NCBI GenBank assembly: GCA_910577665.1
Contig: CAJTOJ010000017.1
Coordinates: 7,043-71,042 of the forward strand
Length of the DNA: 64,000 bases
DNA from: an uncultured Acetatifactor sp.
Lineage (GTDB): Bacteria > Bacillota > Clostridia > Lachnospirales > Lachnospiraceae
Direction: 5' to 3'
Below, in pieces: positions 36,181 through 43,777 of this stretch (the stretch's first letter is position 1; each line of letters opens with the position of its first letter). The notes under the pieces were generated by a model that was not told where the DNA came from, ran no database searches, and was given only the letters and a program-made list of their open reading frames with translations. A program made the translations under genes and the position numbers.

Positions 36181-36468
36181 ATGAACAGGAAAAATATGCC
36201 CTTGATCCTGATGTTGACGGCCGGGGTTATCACATGTATCATTACCTATGTGCAGGGATATTCTGTGCTTGCGAAGCTCACATCCCTGCTAATTGTCCTA
36301 CTTGTCTTCTGGTTTCTGGGCAGTGTGCTGAAATGGACATTGGATTTTTTTGATGCGCAGAACGAGGAGAAGCAAAAAGAAGACGGGGAAGTGATCGAGA
36401 AAGAGATAGAAACCTCCCCGGAGGAACAGGAGGCGCACACAAAAGAGGAGGCGTCTGAAGAAGGATAG
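36181..36468 (+). CDS. Small two-helix membrane protein of unknown function in the flagellar operon
   Basis: A 95-residue protein with two membrane segments (about residues 7-27, LILMLTAGVITCIITYVQG, and 31-52, LTSLLIVLLVFWFLGSVLK) and a highly charged, glutamate-rich cytoplasmic tail (about 56-95). AAAGG precedes ATG 36181. I do not recognise a named family. Its position between cheD and the sigma-factor gene suggests co-expression with the flagellum. It could anchor or modulate a flagellar or chemotaxis component; this is speculation. Confidence 0.7.
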   Translation: MNRKNMPLILMLTAGVITCIITYVQGYSVLAKLTSLLIVLLVFWFLGSVLKWTLDFFDAQNEEKQKEDGEVIEKEIETSPEEQEAHTKEEASEEG

Positions 36469-36470
36469 AT

Positions 36471-36581
36471 GTTGCTGTTCACGTGGCCGTGCCGCCAGGT
36501 GCTTTCACGCGCATTTGCGTGACAAACTTAAGACTGCACATGCATCATGTTGCTGCGAGCGGCGCAGCGGTGAACAGTAAC
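36471..36581. repeat. Interspersed palindromic repeat, copy 2 of 4 (short form)
   Basis: Bounded by GTTGCTGTTCAC (36471-36482) and GTGAACAGTAAC (36570-36581), inverted copies with one mismatch. The interior CTTTCACGCGCATTTGCGTG followed by ACAAAC and AAGACTG aligns with copy 1 in the same orientation after an internal deletion. It sits in the gap between the last small membrane gene and the sigma-factor gene, inside the presumed operon, so it is probably transcribed and may fold in the mRNA. Confidence 0.7.
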
Positions 36582-36721
36582 GGATAAGGATATCCGGATA
36601 TTTCCAGACTCCCATGCGAATAGTAGTACCGGCTTGAATAAAACAGGATGCGGTATTGCGATGGTGATGGGATTTTTATAGTAAAAACAGGATAATGAAG
36701 ATGGGAAAGGAGCGGGGTTTC

Positions 36722-37495
36722 ATGGATGAGACGGGAAGAAGAAAACTGCTTGAGGAGTATGCCAGAACCAGATCATCGGAAGCCAGAGAGAAGATTATAT
36801 TAGAGTACGCTCCTCTCGTTAAGGTAGTAGCAGGAAGACTCGGCATGTATCTGGGATACAATGTGGAGTATGAAGATCTGGTGAGCTATGGGATCTTTGG
36901 ATTGATTGATGCCATAGACAAATTTGACCATATGAAGGAGGTTAAGTTTGAGACATATGCCAGCCTGCGTATCCGCGGGGCCATTCTGGACCAGATCCGG
37001 AAGATGGACTGGATCCCCAGGACAATCAGGCAGAAGCAGAAAAAGATTGAGGCTGTCATGCGCCAGATTGAACAGAGTACTGGACATGGGGCTACCGATG
37101 AAGAAATTGCAAGGGGACTTGGGATCTCTGATGCAGAATATCTTGACTGGCAGTCCCAGATGAAGATCACTGGTCTCGTATCCCTCAATGAATATATGGA
37201 ACAGGGCAGCGATGTTCCACGGGATTATGGGGATCACACCACATCCACCTTTGAGGCACCTGAGGAGAAGGTGGAGAAGGAGGAACTGGCAAAGGTTTTG
37301 GGGGAAGCGTTATTGCTTCTCACGGAAAAAGAGCAGAAAGTAATTACGCTATATTACTATGAAGAGTTAACTCTGAAAGAGATCAGCAATATTCTGGGGG
37401 TATCTGAATCCAGAGTATCCCAGCTCCACACCAGGGCCTTGCAGAAAATGCGGGGAAAGATGGGCAGCTACATGGGATTTTTGTCGGATACCTGA
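36722..37495 (+). CDS. sigD: Flagellar sigma factor, FliA/WhiG/SigD type
   Basis: Alternative sigma factor of 257 residues for late flagellar and chemotaxis promoters. Region 2 includes YEDLVSYGIFGLIDAIDKFD and FETYASLRIRGAILDQIRKM; region 3 includes EIARGLGISDAEYLDW; region 4 includes LTLKEISNILGVSESRVSQL. I chose ATG 36722, nine bases after AAAGGAG. An upstream repeat and only weak promoter-like sequence (TATAGT at 36677) precede it. As in Bacillus subtilis it is near the end of the fla/che operon. Confidence 0.95.
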   Translation: MDETGRRKLLEEYARTRSSEAREKIILEYAPLVKVVAGRLGMYLGYNVEYEDLVSYGIFGLIDAIDKFDHMKEVKFETYASLRIRGAILDQIRKMDWIPRTIRQKQKKIEAVMRQIEQSTGHGATDEEIARGLGISDAEYLDWQSQMKITGLVSLNEYMEQGSDVPRDYGDHTTSTFEAPEEKVEKEELAKVLGEALLLLTEKEQKVITLYYYEELTLKEISNILGVSESRVSQLHTRALQKMRGKMGSYMGFLSDT

Positions 37496-37536
37496 GGAAT
37501 CTTTGGAAGCCGCAGGCGGGAAGGAGGATATGGGGT

Positions 37537-37845
37537 ATGGCATTTGGATCCATAGAACTGACAACCGTATCAAGGGCACAGGATTATTCTGCCATAAAAC
37601 ACAATGAGGACAGCAAACCCATGGTGGATCAGAGTGTCATCGGCCAGGAAGTGCTGAAGAACACCCAGCAGCGTATCCGGGAGGTCCACAAGAGTGACAA
37701 TGCAGACTGGTATGAGAAGAAGCCGGATGCAAAAGAGAAGGGGAATGGGACTTACGCGGGAGATGGCGGGAAGAGACGCAGGAAACCGCAGCAAAAGGAA
37801 CAGGTGGTAGTGAAGGGCCAGGGTGGCTTTGATATGAAAATATGA
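37537..37845 (+). CDS. Conserved small protein after the flagellar sigma factor, unknown function
   Basis: A 102-residue soluble protein without membrane segment. The N terminus (GSIELTTVSRAQDYSAIKHN) and the central VIGQEVLKNTQQRIREVHKS look conserved; the C-terminal third is lysine-rich (GGKRRRKPQQKEQVVVKGQ) and ends GFDMKI. GGAGG precedes ATG. I recall similar proteins at this place in clostridial flagellar operons, but no function. Confidence 0.75.
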   Translation: MAFGSIELTTVSRAQDYSAIKHNEDSKPMVDQSVIGQEVLKNTQQRIREVHKSDNADWYEKKPDAKEKGNGTYAGDGGKRRRKPQQKEQVVVKGQGGFDMKI

Positions 37846-37900
37846 CAGAGGGATTATTGTACCCTGCTGGTAAAAATACAGGATTGGGAACGGGAAGAAG

Positions 37901-38635
37901 ATGGTCATGACAGAAATCATCCTGCTTATAGCGGGAGGTATCATATTTATATTGAGTTTTCTGATTCCTGGAAAGGGAGAAGGAACCCGGCTGTCCGATG
38001 AGGCAGTCAGGGAACAGGCAAGGATCTTGATGGAACAGGAACTGGATGCTGTCCGGGGACAGGTGGATGAGGTGGCTGAGGAAGCAGTTTCTGGTGCCAT
38101 GGAGAAGACAGAGCGTACCCTGGAGCGCCTCTCCAATGAGAAGATCATGGCTGTGAACGAGTATTCTGACACAGTGCTGGCCCAGATACACAAGGATCAT
38201 GAGGAAGCTATGTTCCTCTATGACATGCTGAATAACAAGCAGGTGAGCTTGAAAAATATGATGGCAGAGCTGAACCAAACCGTAAAGGCGGCAGAAGAAG
38301 TCATAGGGAACTTGCAGAAATGGACGGCGGGGGGAGAAGACGAGGCATTAGAGAAGACGATTGCAGACACTCTGGCTGATGTGGGCAGGGAAGTGCTGGA
38401 AGGACAGGTTACAGGAATAACTACTGAGACACCGTTTGCAGAGGCACCTGCCCGGGAAGAGGCAAAGGAACCGCTGTCACGGGAAGATGCCGGGGGAGAG
38501 AACTACAAAGAGAACTATAACGAGGAGATCCTGGCTTTATACAGGCAGGGGAAATCTGAGGTGGCCATTGCCAGGGAGCTGGGCCTGGGAGTGGGGGTGG
38601 TACAGTTGGTGTGCAATCTGTACAAGGAGCGCTGA
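37901..38635 (+). CDS. SwrB-like membrane-anchored coiled-coil protein (DUF6115 type)
   Basis: A 244-residue protein with an N-terminal membrane anchor (residues 4-22, TEIILLIAGGIIFILSFLI), a long coiled coil (about 35-145) and a C-terminal helix-turn-helix-like segment (ILALYRQGKSEVAIARELGL). Topology and position (sigma factor, this gene, then rpsB) match Bacillus subtilis SwrB, a regulator of flagellar assembly. Homology is inferred from topology, the C-terminal motif and synteny. ATG 37901 and 37907 are both possible starts. Confidence 0.65.
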   Translation: MVMTEIILLIAGGIIFILSFLIPGKGEGTRLSDEAVREQARILMEQELDAVRGQVDEVAEEAVSGAMEKTERTLERLSNEKIMAVNEYSDTVLAQIHKDHEEAMFLYDMLNNKQVSLKNMMAELNQTVKAAEEVIGNLQKWTAGGEDEALEKTIADTLADVGREVLEGQVTGITTETPFAEAPAREEAKEPLSREDAGGENYKENYNEEILALYRQGKSEVAIARELGLGVGVVQLVCNLYKER

Positions 38636-38645
38636 AGGAGTTGTG

Positions 38646-39266
38646 ATGAAATTACGATATTATTGTCGCGGACTGGGTATCGGCATGGTGGTCACGGCCC
38701 TGGTCATGGGAATCGCAACCAAGGAGGGACTTCCTCTGACGGATGCGGAGATCAAGGCGAAGGCCCTGGCCCTGGGCATGGTGGAAGAAGATTCCATCCG
38801 GCTGTCGGACATACAGACTTTGGGAGAACAGGAACCTGGCGGAGAGACTATGGGGGATGCAGGACTTTCCGGTGAAACACCTAAGGGCGCCGGGGAAACT
38901 CCAGAGGATACTGGTGAATTGCCAGAGGACACCGGCGGATCATCGGAGAGCGCTGGCCATCCGTTGGAAGATTCCAGCGAGGCACTGGAAGGTGATAAGT
39001 CCTCTGCGGAAACAGAGGACTCTTCTCAGGACATTTCAGGGCAGGCAGACCCGGAGACCATCACAATTACGGTGGAACCGGGTACAGGCTCCTATAAAGT
39101 CTGTGAGCAGCTTGAGGAAGCAGGACTGGTGGAGGATGCCTGGGAATTTGACAAATATGTTATTGACAATGACTGTTCCAAGAAGATACACGCCGGAACC
39201 CATCGCATCCCGGTAGGAGCCGGGTGGGAAGAGATTCTGGGAATCCTTACAAAAACAGGAAATTAA
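38646..39266 (+). CDS. Membrane-anchored YceG/MltG-like domain protein
   Basis: A 206-residue protein with an N-terminal membrane segment (about residues 8-25, GLGIGMVVTALVMGIATKE), a long acidic linker rich in Glu/Gly/Thr/Ser/Pro (about 60-135, with PEDTGE repeats) and a C-terminal domain resembling the LysM-like part of YceG/MltG (TVEPGTGSYKVCEQLEEAGL and KIHAGTHRIPVG). The catalytic transglycosylase part is absent. AAGGAG lies before ATG 38646. It ends the flagellar cluster before the terminator; a wall-related role is possible. Confidence 0.65.
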   Translation: MKLRYYCRGLGIGMVVTALVMGIATKEGLPLTDAEIKAKALALGMVEEDSIRLSDIQTLGEQEPGGETMGDAGLSGETPKGAGETPEDTGELPEDTGGSSESAGHPLEDSSEALEGDKSSAETEDSSQDISGQADPETITITVEPGTGSYKVCEQLEEAGLVEDAWEFDKYVIDNDCSKKIHAGTHRIPVGAGWEEILGILTKTGN

Positions 39267-39269
39267 GCG

Positions 39270-39299
39270 AAAATCCCCTTGCCAGAAGAGGGATTTTTG
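39270..39299 (+). terminator. Terminator at the end of the flagellar/chemotaxis cluster
   Basis: AAAATCCC (39270-39277) pairs with GGGATTTT (39290-39297) and runs into T. It lies four bases after the last stop codon. The -35 box of the rpsB promoter falls within its loop. Confidence 0.75.
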
Positions 39300-39308
39300 T
39301 GTTATAAT
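39279..39308 (+). promoter_or_regulatory. rpsB-tsf promoter overlapping the upstream terminator
   Basis: TTGCCA (39279-39284), 18-base spacer, perfect TATAAT (39303-39308). Start expected near 39315, leaving a leader of about 168 bases before rpsB. The -35 box is in the loop of the flagellar-operon terminator, so the two signals share DNA. Confidence 0.65.
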
Positions 39309-39314
39309 GCGTTC

Positions 39315-39482
39315 GTTGTGATAAAAAACACGCATTTCGGTCCGGCGATGGTGCTTTCAGACAGGAAAAGTAGTCGCAGGAATCGGCCGGGGATTGACGC
39401 AGACCCGGGCGCCAGGCAGATGTTCTTTTATGGATGGTCTGGAAGGAATAGCGGAAGTATTTAACCAGATGGAGGTAAGAAA
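39315..39482 (+). promoter_or_regulatory. Long 5' leader of rpsB, possible ribosomal-protein leader RNA
   Basis: About 168 bases without a convincing gene. Local complementary blocks are present (for example GGCCGGGG near 39385 with CCCGGGCGCC near 39405). Leaders of rpsB are known in bacteria to mediate feedback by S2; I cannot confirm that structure by eye. Confidence 0.3.
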
Positions 39483-40244
39483 ATGAGCGTTATTTCTATG
39501 AAGCAGTTACTGGAAGCAGGTGTACATTTCGGACATCAGACCAGAAGATGGAACCCTAAGATGGCACCTTATATCTTTACCGAGAGGAACGGGATCCATA
39601 TCATTGACCTGCAGAAGTCTGTAGGCAAGGTGGATGAAGCCTACAGGGCCGTGTCTGAAATCGCAGCCCAGGGCGGTACTATCCTGTTCGTGGGAACCAA
39701 GAAGCAGGCCCAGGATGCTGTGAAGACTGAGGCTGAGCGTTGCGGTATGTACTATGTGAATGAGAGGTGGCTGGGCGGTATGCTTACCAACTTCAAGACC
39801 ATCCAGTCCCGTGTAGGCAGGCTGCGTGCCATTGAGAGAATGTCTGAGGATGGAACCTTTGACGTACTTCCCAAGAAGGAAGTCATCGCCTTGAGAAAAG
39901 AGTGGGAGAAGCTGGAGAAGAACTTAGGCGGCATCAAGGAGATGAGCAGGATTCCGGATGCTATCTTTGTAGTAGATCCCAAGAAGGAGAGAATCTGTGT
40001 CCAGGAGGCACATTCCCTGGGAATCACCTTGATCGGAATCGGTGATACCAACTGTGATCCTGAGGAACTGGATTATATTATTCCTGGCAATGATGATGCC
40101 ATAAGGGCTGTGAAGCTGATTGTGTCCAAGATGGCAGATGCTGTCATTGAGGCAAACCAGGGTGAGGCTGCCTATACAGAGGAGGCAGTTGCCATGGATC
40201 CCGAGGAAGCAACGGATATCGAAGAAGTGGCAGAAGCAGAGTAA
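39483..40244 (+). CDS. rpsB: 30S ribosomal protein S2
   Basis: Ribosomal protein of 253 residues. It begins SVISMKQLLEAGVHFGHQTR, has RWNPKMAPYIFTERNGIHII and NERWLGGMLTNFKTIQSR, all diagnostic of S2. The C-terminal tail is acidic. GGAGG precedes ATG. It is followed by tsf, the universal order. Confidence 0.98.
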   Translation: MSVISMKQLLEAGVHFGHQTRRWNPKMAPYIFTERNGIHIIDLQKSVGKVDEAYRAVSEIAAQGGTILFVGTKKQAQDAVKTEAERCGMYYVNERWLGGMLTNFKTIQSRVGRLRAIERMSEDGTFDVLPKKEVIALRKEWEKLEKNLGGIKEMSRIPDAIFVVDPKKERICVQEAHSLGITLIGIGDTNCDPEELDYIIPGNDDAIRAVKLIVSKMADAVIEANQGEAAYTEEAVAMDPEEATDIEEVAEAE

Positions 40245-40313
40245 GAAGTAAGGTAACAGGGGAGTATTGCGGCACATACCGGGCAGCTCTCCTGGATATG
40301 GAGGGAATAGAAG

Positions 40314-41252
40314 ATGGCAGAGATTACTGCAGCAATGGTGAAAGAGCTGCGCGAACAAACCGGCGCAGGTATGATGGATTGCAAGAAGGCTTTGAATGAG
40401 ACCGGCGGCAATATGGAAGAGGCCGTTGAGGTGCTTCGGAAAAACGGACAGGCCAAGGCCGTGAAGAAGGAAGGCAGGATCGCAGCGGAAGGCATCTGCC
40501 GTATCGCTACCAAAGGGGATACAGTTGCCGCTGTAGTGGAAGTAAATTCCGAGACTGACTTTGTGGCAAAGAATGAAACGTTCCAGCAGTTTGTGGAGGC
40601 GGTTGCCGTGCAGGCAGTGAATTCCACTTCTGCGGATGTGGATGCATTCCTGGCAGAGAAGTGGAATGAGGATGCTTCCAAGACCGTGCAGGAAGCCCTG
40701 GTTGACAAGATCGCTGTGATCGGGGAGAAACTCAGCATCAGAAGGTTTGAGAAGGTAGAAGCAGCCGAAGGCTGTGTGGTGTCTTATGTACACGGCGGCG
40801 GTCGTATCGGTGTCATTGTAGAGGCGAAGACAGACGTGGTGAATGATGCCGTGAAGGAGGCCTTGACCAACCTGGCAATGCAGGTTGCCGCTTTGAACCC
40901 CAAGTATATCGCTACTTCTGATGTGTCAGAGGAGTTCAAGGCACATGAGAAGGAGATTATCGCAGCACAGATTGCCCAGGATCCAAAGATGGCTGGCAAG
41001 CCTGAAAAAGTAATTGAGGGTGCGGTTGTAGGACGTCTCAACAAAGAGCTGAAAGAGGTCTGCCTGTTAGAGCAGGTATACGTGAAGGCAGAGGACGGCA
41101 AGCAGACCGTAGCCCAGTATCTTGCACAGGTGGCAAAGGAGAACGGCGCAGAGCTGTCCATTGCAAAATTTGTGCGGTTTGAGACAGGTGAGGGCCTGGA
41201 GAAGAAAAACGAGGATTTTGCGGCTGAGGTAGCTGCACAGATGGGAATGTAA
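40314..41252 (+). CDS. tsf: Elongation factor Ts
   Basis: Guanine-nucleotide exchange factor for EF-Tu, 312 residues. The N-terminal UBA-like motif VKELREQTGAGMMDCKKALN and the EVNSETDFVAKNETF core are diagnostic. GGAGG precedes ATG. A terminator follows directly; pyrH and frr, which usually come next in Firmicutes, are absent and mobile-element debris begins instead. Confidence 0.98.
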   Translation: MAEITAAMVKELREQTGAGMMDCKKALNETGGNMEEAVEVLRKNGQAKAVKKEGRIAAEGICRIATKGDTVAAVVEVNSETDFVAKNETFQQFVEAVAVQAVNSTSADVDAFLAEKWNEDASKTVQEALVDKIAVIGEKLSIRRFEKVEAAEGCVVSYVHGGGRIGVIVEAKTDVVNDAVKEALTNLAMQVAALNPKYIATSDVSEEFKAHEKEIIAAQIAQDPKMAGKPEKVIEGAVVGRLNKELKEVCLLEQVYVKAEDGKQTVAQYLAQVAKENGAELSIAKFVRFETGEGLEKKNEDFAAEVAAQMGM

Positions 41253-41277
41253 CTCCAATTTCATAAGATTAAGCAAG

Positions 41278-41310
41278 ACGCTGGAAACCCGCATGGTTCC
41301 AGCGTTTTTT
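41278..41310 (+). terminator. Rho-independent terminator of rpsB-tsf
   Basis: ACGCTGGAAACC (41278-41289) pairs with GGTTCCAGCGT (41295-41305), one bulged A, followed by TTTTT. Confidence 0.88.
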
Positions 41311-41569
41311 GCGTTTTGAGGGCGTTATTTTGGGATGGAGGAAATCGGGAGGATTTGCGGAAAAGTTGGTAAAAATCTGGTACGGGAATTGGTAAAATCC
41401 TTTACCAACTTTTAAGGGGCGAAGTTTGCAGGTTTTTTATAGAGAAGGAACGAGTGGGATTTTTACGAAGGAAGCAATGAAAAAATGATGAAAGAGAGGA
41501 CGAAGTGCATATAAGAGGGTGGTGAAAACCCTTTACGAAATGGATTTCACCTGAAGGAAGGAGGGATGC
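41311..41569. other. Intergenic region with nested inverted repeats upstream of the relaxase relic
   Basis: No gene seen. AAAAGTTGGTAAA (41361-41373) has an exact inverted copy TTTACCAACTTTT (41401-41413); a second direct copy of TTGGTAAA (41389-41396) forms an 8-bp hairpin with the same right arm over a 4-nt loop. A further pair, GGTGAAA (41521-41527) and TTTCACC (41545-41551), follows. Such arrays are common at transfer origins upstream of relaxase genes, so this may be a relict oriT; that is inference. Confidence 0.4.
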
Positions 41570-41965
41570 GTGATCAATCCAGTAGATATGCTGTTTTTAT
41601 ACAAGCCGGATTTTCAGTTCCAGAAGGCGAAGGTTGAAAAAAAGGTGTGCCTGCCAGCCGGTGAGCTTGAAGAGTTTCTGAGAAATCCCCTGGAGGGGCT
41701 GCCTCATACCATCGTGGAACTGGACGGGACTACGCTGACAGCGGCAGGGAAGGAGGCCTGGGCGGATGTGCTGGACGTGAAAGTGGTGCGGGTGTTCCAG
41801 GGCTATTCCGGCCTGCAGATGGAACTGTCCGATGTGAAGGCTAGTCGGCTGGATGCGTTTTCTGCCATGCTGGCAGGGTACTGCAGCGGCGACATCCGTC
41901 CAGAAAGATCTGATCCGGCAGCTCCTAAAAGACATGCCGGAGTCCAAAGATATGCTGGAGTATGA
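41570..41965 (+). CDS. Hypothetical protein before the relaxase relic, probably frameshifted near its end
   Basis: A 131-codon frame with GTG start and a GGAGGG site. The first 105 residues (LFLYKPDFQFQKAKVEKKVC; FSAMLAGYCSGD) look like real protein of unknown family. After about 41890 the frame loses protein character, whereas the frame one base over encodes DLIRQLLKDMPESKDMLEYE, which resembles the N-terminal region of MobP-type relaxases. The gene seems to have been joined to a truncated relaxase by deletion. Its present stop overlaps the following frame by ATGA. Confidence 0.45.
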   Translation: MINPVDMLFLYKPDFQFQKAKVEKKVCLPAGELEEFLRNPLEGLPHTIVELDGTTLTAAGKEAWADVLDVKVVRVFQGYSGLQMELSDVKASRLDAFSAMLAGYCSGDIRPERSDPAAPKRHAGVQRYAGV

Positions 41966-43089
41966 GGATTACCACCATCGGCAACGCCTCCGAATTCATC
42001 ACTCAGGCACTGGAACGGAACCTGGACATGGCCGCCATGAAAGAAAACTATGTGGACTACCTGGCCATCCGTCCCCATGTGGAGCGGGTCGGTGAGCATG
42101 GCCTGTTTACGGATGCGGGAAAGCCGGTGATCCTTACAGAAGTGCAGAAAGAAGTATCTGACCACAAAGGACCTGTCTGGACCCATGTGGTCAGCCTGCG
42201 CAGGGAGGATGCGGCAAGGCTCGGATATGACTCCGCCAGAGAGTGGATGGCGCTCCTGCGCTCCAAACGTGCTATGCTCTCTAGGCACATGAAGATCGAC
42301 AGTGCGGATCTGAGATGGTATGCGGCTTTCCATAATGAGGGACATCATCCCCATGTACATCTGATGGTCTATTCCGCGAAGGACAATGACGGATTCCTTA
42401 CGAAAGCAGGGATCGAAGCCATGCGTTCGGAACTGGCTCATGACATCTTCCGTTAGGACTTTGCCCAGATTTATGAAGGACAAAATCTGGCACGGGGCAG
42501 TTTGAAAGAAAAAGCAGGGGAGCTGTTTCAGAAAGCGGCAGAACAGGGAAACGGATTCACCGCATATCGCCTTGGCAGATTGTATCTGGAAGGGGAGGCA
42601 ATCCAAAAAGATATGGCAGCGGCTGTCCGGTGGCTGACCGAAGCGGCGGAACAGGAGCTGCCCTTTGCCCAGTATACACTGGGATGTCTGTATCTGAAGG
42701 GGGAAGAGATACCCAAAGATATGGGGCAGGCAGTTGTATGGTTGCGGCAGGCGTCGCTCCAGGGAAACGAGTACGCCCAGTACCGTCTGGGAAGTCTGTA
42801 CCTTTTGGGAGAGGATGTGTCACAGGATCTGGAGGAGGCCGTAAGGTGGCTGGAACTGTCTGCTGATCAGGGAAACCAGTACGCTCAGTATGCGCTTGTA
42901 AAACTTTTTCTGTATGGCCAGCCGGGGATGACTCGTGATAAGGAAAGGGCAGTAACCCTGTTGGAAGCAGCTGCTGTACAGGGAAATATCTACGCCCGGT
43001 TTTTACTGGAGAACCTGGATTCCTTCCGGGACGCGGATCTGATCCTGGCAGCCACCAGACTGATGTATCATCTGTCAAGGATCTTTTAG
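41893..43089 (+). pseudogene. MobP-type relaxase with C-terminal Sel1 repeats, decayed
   Basis: Remnant of a conjugative-element relaxase. A first piece in one frame (about 41893-41985) reads into EYEDY; after a frameshift the main piece (41962 on) has TIGNASEFITQALERNLD, VWTHVVSLRREDAARLGYD and the histidine motif WYAAFHNEGHHPHVHLMVYS. An in-frame TAG at 42454-42456 (after ELAHDIFR, where family members usually have Gln or a polar residue) interrupts it. The same frame then continues for 210 codons (from 42457) through five or six Sel1-like repeats, for example AAEQGNGFTAYRLGRLYLEG. So the gene has lost its N terminus and carries one frameshift and one nonsense codon. Family assignment is from motif memory. 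Confidence 0.75.
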
Positions 43090-43121
43090 GAGAATTACCG
43101 GAAAGAAAGAGAGGCAGATAT

Positions 43122-43592
43122 ATGAGCAGAAAAAAGGAAATAGTGGGAGTGAATGAGTCGGCTGTGGAAGTCATCGGTGTTGAAGATGCTTTCATGGATA
43201 ATACAATAAAGCAGGGAGAATTTGGCAGCTGGGAAGATGGGCTGGATCTTGAAATGGAATCTGGAGGAAAAGAGCCCGGGGATATGGCTGATGATGCAGA
43301 CAATTCCGAGGAAGATATTCTGGCAGATTTTATGGAAGAGGAAAATGTCCTGGTGGAATCCGCAGAGGATGCAGAAGAGGTAATGTCTGAAAGTGATCGG
43401 ATGGATGAATTCAGGGAGCAGCAGGATATGGATGGAGAGAATGTGTGTGAAAACGATGAAGATGGATAGGCAGTTGTGATGGAGGAGGCCAGCGACTTGA
43501 CAGAAAGCGCCACAGAACCGGAAGCTATCCCTGCGGAGACGGTTGCTGTAGAACCTGTCTCGGCAAAACCTAAGCGCAGTTCTGTAGGATAA
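43122..43592 (+). pseudogene. Acidic protein gene split by an in-frame TAG
   Basis: The frame 43122-43469 encodes 115 residues, very acidic (NSEEDILADFMEEENVLVES), preceded by AGAGAGGCAG. The TAG at 43467-43469 is followed in the same frame by 40 more sense codons ending at 43592, including a new ATG at 43479 (MEEASDLTES...KPKRSSVG). The two parts read as one low-complexity protein with a basic end. It sits directly downstream of the relaxase relic, so it is probably a former mobile-element gene. I do not recognise its family. Confidence 0.45.
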
Positions 43593-43594
43593 AA

Positions 43595-43777
43595 TCATTC
43601 TTCATAGTAGATATCCCCCTTCAGCTCAAGGCTGTCATTATAGACGGGACATACTACATTACCCTGTGCAAACAGTTTATCAGACTCTGCATTTGTTTCC
43701 CGGCCTATGAACTGTACGGTATAGATAAGGCTATTGAAATTACGAATTCCAATATTAGTTTTGGACAAGGATACCAC
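43595..43777 (-). pseudogene. Possible 3' fragment of an unknown gene on the minus strand
   Basis: A 60-codon frame ending YNDSLELKGDIYYEE has plausible protein composition in its last 40 residues, but no start signals and no family I recognise. Its first part overlaps the GNAT-like relic on the other strand, so at most the segment 43595 to about 43720 is a genuine fragment. It could be chance. Confidence 0.25.

Noticed and set aside
41361..41413. Rho-independent terminator for the 41361-41413 inverted repeat
   Set aside because: The tsf terminator is already complete at 41278-41310, the loop here is long and no proper T tract follows; nested repeats upstream of a relaxase fit another role better.
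42454..42456. Amber recoding (e.g. pyrrolysine) in the relaxase
   Set aside because: Frameshift and N-terminal loss in the same gene, and different expected residues at the other TAG positions, favour plain gene decay. No tRNA with CUA anticodon is visible in the window.
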